64,000 bases of DNA, taken from contig PHAB01000005.1 in the NCBI GenBank assembly GCA_002840275.1, positions 62,001 to 126,000 on the forward strand, written 5' to 3'. Position numbers and translations under genes: made by a program. Shown piece by piece: positions 59,740 to 64,000 of the stretch. Numbering within the stretch: position 1 is the stretch's first letter; each line of letters begins with the position of its first letter. A model generated the notes under the pieces. It did no database searches. It was not told where the DNA came from and worked only from the letters and a program-made list of their open reading frames with translations. The stretch is from Firmicutes bacterium HGW-Firmicutes-14. Lineage in GTDB: Bacteria > Bacillota > Thermincolia > Thermincolales > UBA2595.

Positions 59740-60492
59740 TTGATAAGAGGACTCTATACAGCCTCATCCGGGATGATGGTTGAAATGAACAAAAACGATA
59801 TTTCAGCCAGCAACCTGGCGAATGTGAACACAACCGGGTACAAAAGGGATACCGTGGTGACAGGTTCATTCCCGGAGATGCTTTTGCAGAGGGTCAATGA
59901 CCAGAGGTTAAATGATGTAAGCAGACCGCCCGCTGTGGGGAACTTGGGGACAGGGGCCATAGTGGACGAGGTTGTTACAGTTTATGAACAGGGGCAGCTG
60001 CGGGAGAGTACCAACCCCTTTGACCTGGCCATATCAGGGGACGGGTTTTTCACGGTCAGCAACCAGAACGGGACGTTCCTTACCCGGAACGGGAGCTTTA
60101 CCCTTGACAGTGAAGGATACCTGGTAACATCCCGGGGAGACATGGTACAGGGAGAGGCCGGACCGATAAGATTAAATGACGCAGCTGATATCGAGGTCGA
60201 TTCTTCGGGAACTATAAAAGCAGACGGGATGACTGTTGCGACCCTGAGACTGGTAACAGTGGCCGACACGGCACAGCTGACCAAAGCGGGGGATTCCCTT
60301 TTTACCGGTGGACAGGCTGTGGCCGGTATCACCGGACAGGTCAGGCAGAGATTTGTTGAAGGCTCCAATGTAAATGTGATAACGGAAATGGTTAACATGA
60401 TTACCATAATGCGGGCCTATGAAGCCAACCAGAGAATAATTTCCGGGTATGATTCCACCCTGTCCCAGGCCATGGATGTGGGCAGGAAATAA
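59740..60492 (+). CDS. flhO: Flagellar rod protein FlhO (FlgF-like)
   Basis: 250 residues. N-terminal RGLYTASSGMMVEMNKNDIS with ASNLANVNTTGYKRD and C-terminal VEGSNVNVITEMVNMI and YEANQRII are the conserved rod/hook coiled-coil ends, surrounding a central D1 domain with DLAISGDGFFTV. It forms the distal rod. TTG start after GGGGAGGTG. Confidence 0.93.
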   Translation: MIRGLYTASSGMMVEMNKNDISASNLANVNTTGYKRDTVVTGSFPEMLLQRVNDQRLNDVSRPPAVGNLGTGAIVDEVVTVYEQGQLRESTNPFDLAISGDGFFTVSNQNGTFLTRNGSFTLDSEGYLVTSRGDMVQGEAGPIRLNDAADIEVDSSGTIKADGMTVATLRLVTVADTAQLTKAGDSLFTGGQAVAGITGQVRQRFVEGSNVNVITEMVNMITIMRAYEANQRIISGYDSTLSQAMDVGRK

Positions 60493-60602
60493 CAATTGAA
60501 ACGGGGCCGGACCGCAGCGCGGAAGCCCCCTCCACCGCCGACCGACCGAGGCGGTACGTTTTATGAGCTTTTTTAGCTGTTCTTAGGAAGGAGGGTAACG
60601 AT

Positions 60603-61781
60603 ATGATGCAGGCGTTATGGTCGGCAAGCTCAGGAATGCTTGCCCAGCAGACAGCCATGGACAATGTTGCCAATAACCTGGCCAATGTGAACACTAATGG
60701 CTATAAAAAAAGCCGGACAGAATTTCAGGACCTGCTTTATTCCCAGGTCAGGGACCCGGGACTCAGGACCGGCAGGGGACAGGTTGTTCAGAACGGAGTT
60801 CAGGTGGGGACCGGGACCAGGCCGGCTGCGACCCAGATGCTGTTCGAGCAGGGTTCACTGCAGCCGACGGGGAACGTCCACGATTTTGCACTCTTTGGCA
60901 ACGGGTTTTTTGAAATTCTGCTTCCTGACGGGTCCAGGGCATACACCAGGGACGGTTCTTTTAAGATCGATGCTGATGGATACATGGTGACTTCAGAGGG
61001 TTATATAGTAAATATGGATACCCCTGACGGCGGGCTTGTCACATTTGCCGGCGAAACATCGGAAGTTGTAATTGATAAAGACGGAAAAATATACCAGGAA
61101 AAAGAGCTGCTTCAACTGGAACCATATACCTTTACCTCACCGGGAGACCTGGAACAGGTTGAGCCGGGCATGTTCAGGCCGACGGAAGAGTCCGGTGAGG
61201 CGGTCCTGATTTCAGAAATGGAATATGAAGAAGATGATGAATATGAATATGATGAAGACGGGAACCTGATATCTTCACCGGAAAAAAAGGAGTACCAGGC
61301 ATATTACGAAGTTATGCTGCCCAGCGGGGAGACGGCCTTCACCACCGAAAACAGTTTCCGGATAGATGAAGAAGGAAGGCTGGTTACCGCAAATAAGGGC
61401 TACCCCCTGGAACCCGAAGTGTATGTTGACCTGGAAGCGGAAGATAATACTCTTAAAAGCGGGGACCTTTTATCAGCCGATATTGAAGGGGCTATTAGTA
61501 TGCCAGTAGAGGCCGGCAGGCTGAATATAGTCACTTTCCCCAACCCGGCAGGTCTGGAAAAGGCGGGAGGCAACCTGTACATACAGACCGAAAATTCCGG
61601 CGCCGTCCGGGCTGCCGGAGATTTCACCATTAGCCAGGGTTTTCTCGAATCATCCAATGTCCAGTTGGCAGATGAAATGGTCAGTATGATGCTGGCCCAG
61701 AGGGCCTATGAACTGTGTTCCCGTTCCATCAGGACTTCTGATGAGATGCTGGGAAAGGCCAATGAACTGCTCAGGCGTTAA
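60603..61781 (+). CDS. flhP: Flagellar rod protein FlhP/FlgG with duplicated D1 domain
   Basis: 392 residues, about 130 more than the usual 260. The ends are standard (QALWSASSGMLAQQTAMDNV, NNLANVNTNGYKK; SNVQLADEMVSMM, RAYELCSRSIRTSDEML). The middle contains two homologous modules: residues about 102-201 (LLPDGSRAYTRDGSFKID to TEESGEAV) and about 235-335 (MLPSGETAFTTENSFRID to TENSGAV). They are joined by an acidic linker (EYEEDDEYEYDEDGN). So the D1 region has been duplicated in one gene. Confidence 0.92.
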   Translation: MMQALWSASSGMLAQQTAMDNVANNLANVNTNGYKKSRTEFQDLLYSQVRDPGLRTGRGQVVQNGVQVGTGTRPAATQMLFEQGSLQPTGNVHDFALFGNGFFEILLPDGSRAYTRDGSFKIDADGYMVTSEGYIVNMDTPDGGLVTFAGETSEVVIDKDGKIYQEKELLQLEPYTFTSPGDLEQVEPGMFRPTEESGEAVLISEMEYEEDDEYEYDEDGNLISSPEKKEYQAYYEVMLPSGETAFTTENSFRIDEEGRLVTANKGYPLEPEVYVDLEAEDNTLKSGDLLSADIEGAISMPVEAGRLNIVTFPNPAGLEKAGGNLYIQTENSGAVRAAGDFTISQGFLESSNVQLADEMVSMMLAQRAYELCSRSIRTSDEMLGKANELLRR

Positions 61782-61874
61782 TTGATCAGTGATGCCAATA
61801 AACTGGCAGGTGCTATAAAGCAGCAGATGAATCAGCTTAAGCCTGTAAAGCATTAACGAAAGTGGGTGGGTTAA

Positions 61875-62225
61875 ATGAGGATTGACGGACTTGGGTCAAT
61901 GGTCCCGGGACCGCTGAACGGAAAAGATTCTAAACCTGTCGAAACAAAACCCGCCGAACAGGAATTTAGACAGGCCCTGGAAAAGGCTGCGGCTTCCGGA
62001 GAGGATAAACAGCTCAAGGAGGCGGCAAACCAGTTTGAGGCCCTGTTCATTTACCGGATGCTGTCCCAGATGAGACAGACCGTAGTCAAGGGAGGGCTGT
62101 TTGAAGAGTCCTTCGGGGAAAACCTGTTCCGTGATATGCTGGACCACGAAATAAGCCAGAAGGCTGCCGAGTCAGGGCAGCTTGGCCTGGCGGACCTCAT
62201 TTATCAGCAATTGAAGAAAAAATAA
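61875..62225 (+). CDS. FlgJ N-terminal-like rod-binding protein
   Basis: 116 residues. The rod-binding motif LKEAANQFEALFIYRMLSQM and the C-terminal GLADLIYQQL are typical of the FlgJ/CheL N domain; there is no muramidase domain, as usual in Firmicutes. It caps or scaffolds rod assembly. Directly follows the rod gene. Confidence 0.92.
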   Translation: MRIDGLGSMVPGPLNGKDSKPVETKPAEQEFRQALEKAAASGEDKQLKEAANQFEALFIYRMLSQMRQTVVKGGLFEESFGENLFRDMLDHEISQKAAESGQLGLADLIYQQLKKK

Positions 62226-62313
62226 ACATTTTTGCCCTTCAGATTCTTAAGTTGTATGTTTTTTCCTCCTGCGGCCAATAATATGTATTGTTTGGCCTAA
62301 AGGAGGATTTTCT

Positions 62314-63306
62314 ATGAGACGACAGGGTTTTAAGGTGCCCCTGGTGATTTCCGGCCTGTTTCTTGGTGCATGGATGGCTTCCATGGGGGCGGTTTTTTTC
62401 CAGGCGCCGTTTTTCGGCAATATATTTCCGGAAGGGCTGAATTCCTTCAGCCGCCAGGCGATGGAACGGCTGAACAGGGAAAAACAGCCTGATATACCGG
62501 TGGCTGTCCTGCCCCTGGAGGGGCATTGGCTCAGAACTGAACAGGACAAGGGGTATGTACCGGCATCCCTGATAATCAGGAAAGACCGCGGCCGGTTTTC
62601 CGGCGGCCGGCAGAAGGTTCTCAGCCTGGAAGAGGCAAGGACGGCCCTGAACCGGAAAACGAACAGCCTCAACGTCATGTACATATGGACTGATGATGAG
62701 GAACTAAAAGTCATTTCTGTAACGAGTTTTAATAAGGATACAAAAAAAGCTGCAATTGTGGTGGTTCCCCTGCATACCGCAGTAAACAACGGGAACAGGG
62801 TTGTCCTTGGGGAAAGGTATCTGACTGTCCGCGACCTATATAGGGAAAAGGGCCGGGAAGGGGTCAGGGCATTTCTTGAGAAAAGGCTTGACCTGAAGAT
62901 AGTCAATTATGTCCATGTTAACCAGGCAGCTCTCAGAAAACTGAGTAACATTATCGGTCCTATAGAAGTTAACGGGGACCGGACCACCATGCTGGAATCC
63001 TTTGAACAGACCGCCGCCGGGGTCCGGACGGACGACCGGGACGTGGTCAGGGCAGTAGCTTCCCAGGTGCTTCAGCCGCGTATGCTGAAGGAAGTGCCCA
63101 CCCTTATCGGGATTTTTACCCGTGAAATTAGGACGAATTTCACTAATACGGAGATGATAAGGGTTTTCCACCTGAGCAGGCAGATGGACCTGAAACAGAT
63201 GTGTAAAACGGCCCTGCCGGGAAGAGAGCATTCAGCCGGTGACCTGAGGTATCTTTTTATTTCTGATCAAACGTGGAAAAATATAATTTATGAAATAACG
63301 CAGTAG
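62314..63306 (+). CDS. LCP-like (LytR-CpsA-Psr) protein, divergent
   Basis: 330 residues. An N-terminal anchor (VPLVISGLFLGAWMASMGAVF) is followed by an LCP-like domain with VISVTSFNKDTKKAAIVVVP, LTVRDLYREKG, YVHVNQAALRKLSNIIGPIEV and VRAVASQVLQ. LCP enzymes attach teichoic acids or glycopolymers to peptidoglycan. Several usual basic residues are weakly conserved, so enzymatic activity is not assured. Confidence 0.75.
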   Translation: MRRQGFKVPLVISGLFLGAWMASMGAVFFQAPFFGNIFPEGLNSFSRQAMERLNREKQPDIPVAVLPLEGHWLRTEQDKGYVPASLIIRKDRGRFSGGRQKVLSLEEARTALNRKTNSLNVMYIWTDDEELKVISVTSFNKDTKKAAIVVVPLHTAVNNGNRVVLGERYLTVRDLYREKGREGVRAFLEKRLDLKIVNYVHVNQAALRKLSNIIGPIEVNGDRTTMLESFEQTAAGVRTDDRDVVRAVASQVLQPRMLKEVPTLIGIFTREIRTNFTNTEMIRVFHLSRQMDLKQMCKTALPGREHSAGDLRYLFISDQTWKNIIYEITQ

Positions 63307-63383
63307 ACAATTTTCACCGAACAAAAAGGAAAAGGAGAGTGTTTCTCGAATTTATATATATCACCACCTGAGGAGGAAATTTT

Positions 63384-63605
63384 ATGTCCGGGGAAAAAAT
63401 GCTTTTACTGGGGACCGTTATCGTTCTGACCATATTTGGATTTGTTTTCGGGCAGGTAGTTAATGCTGCCATCGGCAGCCCGGGAAGTGATTCCGACCCC
63501 CTGGTGACCAAGAGTTATATAGACGGTGAGGTCGGCAAACTGCAGACCCAGATTGATACCCTTAAGGCAGAAGTCGAAAAACTGAAGGAAGCGGCGAAGC
63601 AATAA
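63384..63605 (+). CDS. Small exported protein with coiled coil
   Basis: 73 residues: signal peptide or anchor (LLLGTVIVLTIFGFVFG), then GSPGSDSDPLVTKSYIDGEV and a short coiled coil. The same segment pattern opens the next gene (NPVISKSYADQVL and coiled coil), so this looks like a shortened paralogue lacking the SLH repeats. Strong GAGGAGG site. Function unknown. Confidence 0.78.
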   Translation: MSGEKMLLLGTVIVLTIFGFVFGQVVNAAIGSPGSDSDPLVTKSYIDGEVGKLQTQIDTLKAEVEKLKEAAKQ

Positions 63606-63681
63606 ATAGAAAAAAGCATCGAAGTAACAAATAAGATGCACAGAAACCTTGAACAAAAAGCTAAAGCAGGTGGATTTACTA

Positions 63682-64000
63682 ATGATATTCAGAAAAAAGG
63701 GATACCTCCTTTTGGTGCCGGTACTGCTGGGCTTCCTGGTTTCCCAGGCCGTGTCCGCAGGTTCGGATGTGCCGGGCAGCAGTACTAACCCGGTCATCTC
63801 CAAAAGCTATGCGGACCAGGTGCTGAAACCCCTGCAGGAACAGATAGATTCTTTCGCTGTCGAAGTTGCCCGCCTCAAGGAGATAGCCTCCCGCCAAGAT
63901 TTACCCAAGTTTATAGATGTGCCCACCACCCACTGGGGGTATGCCGATATCCAGTTCATGGTTGAAAAAGGCATCATAAGCGGTATGGGTGACGGTAAGT
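63682..64000 (+). CDS. S-layer-homology (SLH) domain protein, 3' end outside window
   Basis: Visible 106 residues: signal peptide (LLLVPVLLGFLVSQAVSA), a short PGSSTNPVISKSYADQ segment with coiled coil, and the beginning of an SLH domain (DVPTTHWGYADIQFMVEKGI then GDGK). SLH domains bind pyruvylated wall polymers and hold proteins on the cell surface. Frame remains open to the last base. Confidence 0.82.
   Translation, partial: MIFRKKGYLLLVPVLLGFLVSQAVSAGSDVPGSSTNPVISKSYADQVLKPLQEQIDSFAVEVARLKEIASRQDLPKFIDVPTTHWGYADIQFMVEKGIISGMGDGK

Overview
The window looks like a chromosomal segment of an endospore-forming, flagellated, anaerobic member of the Firmicutes, most like the Peptococcaceae/Desulfotomaculia lineage. 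The evidence is gene content and order. Sporulation genes include ypeB, spo0F, spoIID and spoIIID. Gene orders such as spo0F..fba, rho..rpmE-yqhQ-prfA-prmC, ywlC-mntP-ywlE-rpiB-glyA-wecB-atp and murA-spoIID-spoIIID-mbl-flhO-flhP are the ones known from Bacillus/Clostridia. Oxygen-sensitive or anaerobe-type enzymes are present (indolepyruvate:ferredoxin oxidoreductase, reverse rubrerythrin). Starts are often TTG or GTG behind strong GGAGG sites. No rRNA, tRNA, CRISPR array or intact transposase was seen.

Layout. 0-7.4 kb: end of ypeB, a class A PBP on the minus strand, a PAS histidine kinase, a CopZ-like protein and a UbiB/AarF kinase. 7.4-8.2 kb: an unannotated type I toxin-antitoxin locus (28-residue hydrophobic peptide, convergent antisense RNA) beside a decayed tandem copy. 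8.2-14.2 kb: a T-box (probable Ala specifier) ahead of an Lrp-type regulator and aminotransferase, then paaK and iorAB. 14.4-18.6 kb (minus): reverse rubrerythrin, two uncharacterised membrane proteins, and an OFA-type MFS transporter behind a 314-nt leader with an attenuator. 18.8-31.9 kb: housekeeping genes (ywiB-argS, rpoE, pyrG, sppA, spo0F, fba, transaldolase, glpX, rho) with one pseudogene. 32.1-32.8 kb: a PIN/Phd toxin-antitoxin pair. 32.9-46.8 kb: LysM/M23 endopeptidase, radical SAM protein, rpmE-yqhQ-prfA-prmC, two tandem near-identical ion transporters and the ywlC-to-wecB run. 47.1-54.4 kb: complete F1Fo ATP synthase operon. 54.7-55.4 kb: VapBC. 55.7-64 kb: murA, spoIID, spoIIID, mbl, flagellar rod genes, an LCP-like protein and two related exported proteins, the last cut by the window end.

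The most unusual signal is a family of intergenic hairpin elements. Four copies (15.1, 15.3, 32.0 and 33.9 kb) each carry a 70-nt core of identical length. One internal helix differs in every copy yet stays paired in all four (GTTTG/CAAAC, GCTTG/CAAGC, GCTCG/CGAGC, GCCAG/CTGGC). Three copies cap the tip with a GNRA-type tetraloop. Each core sits between long complementary arms whose sequence is specific to the locus. Two further long palindromes (5.24 and 54.5 kb) have different cores, and a terminator at 5.17 kb looks like an arm pair without a core. The covariation argues for selection on structure, as RNA or single-stranded DNA. I do not recognise the family.
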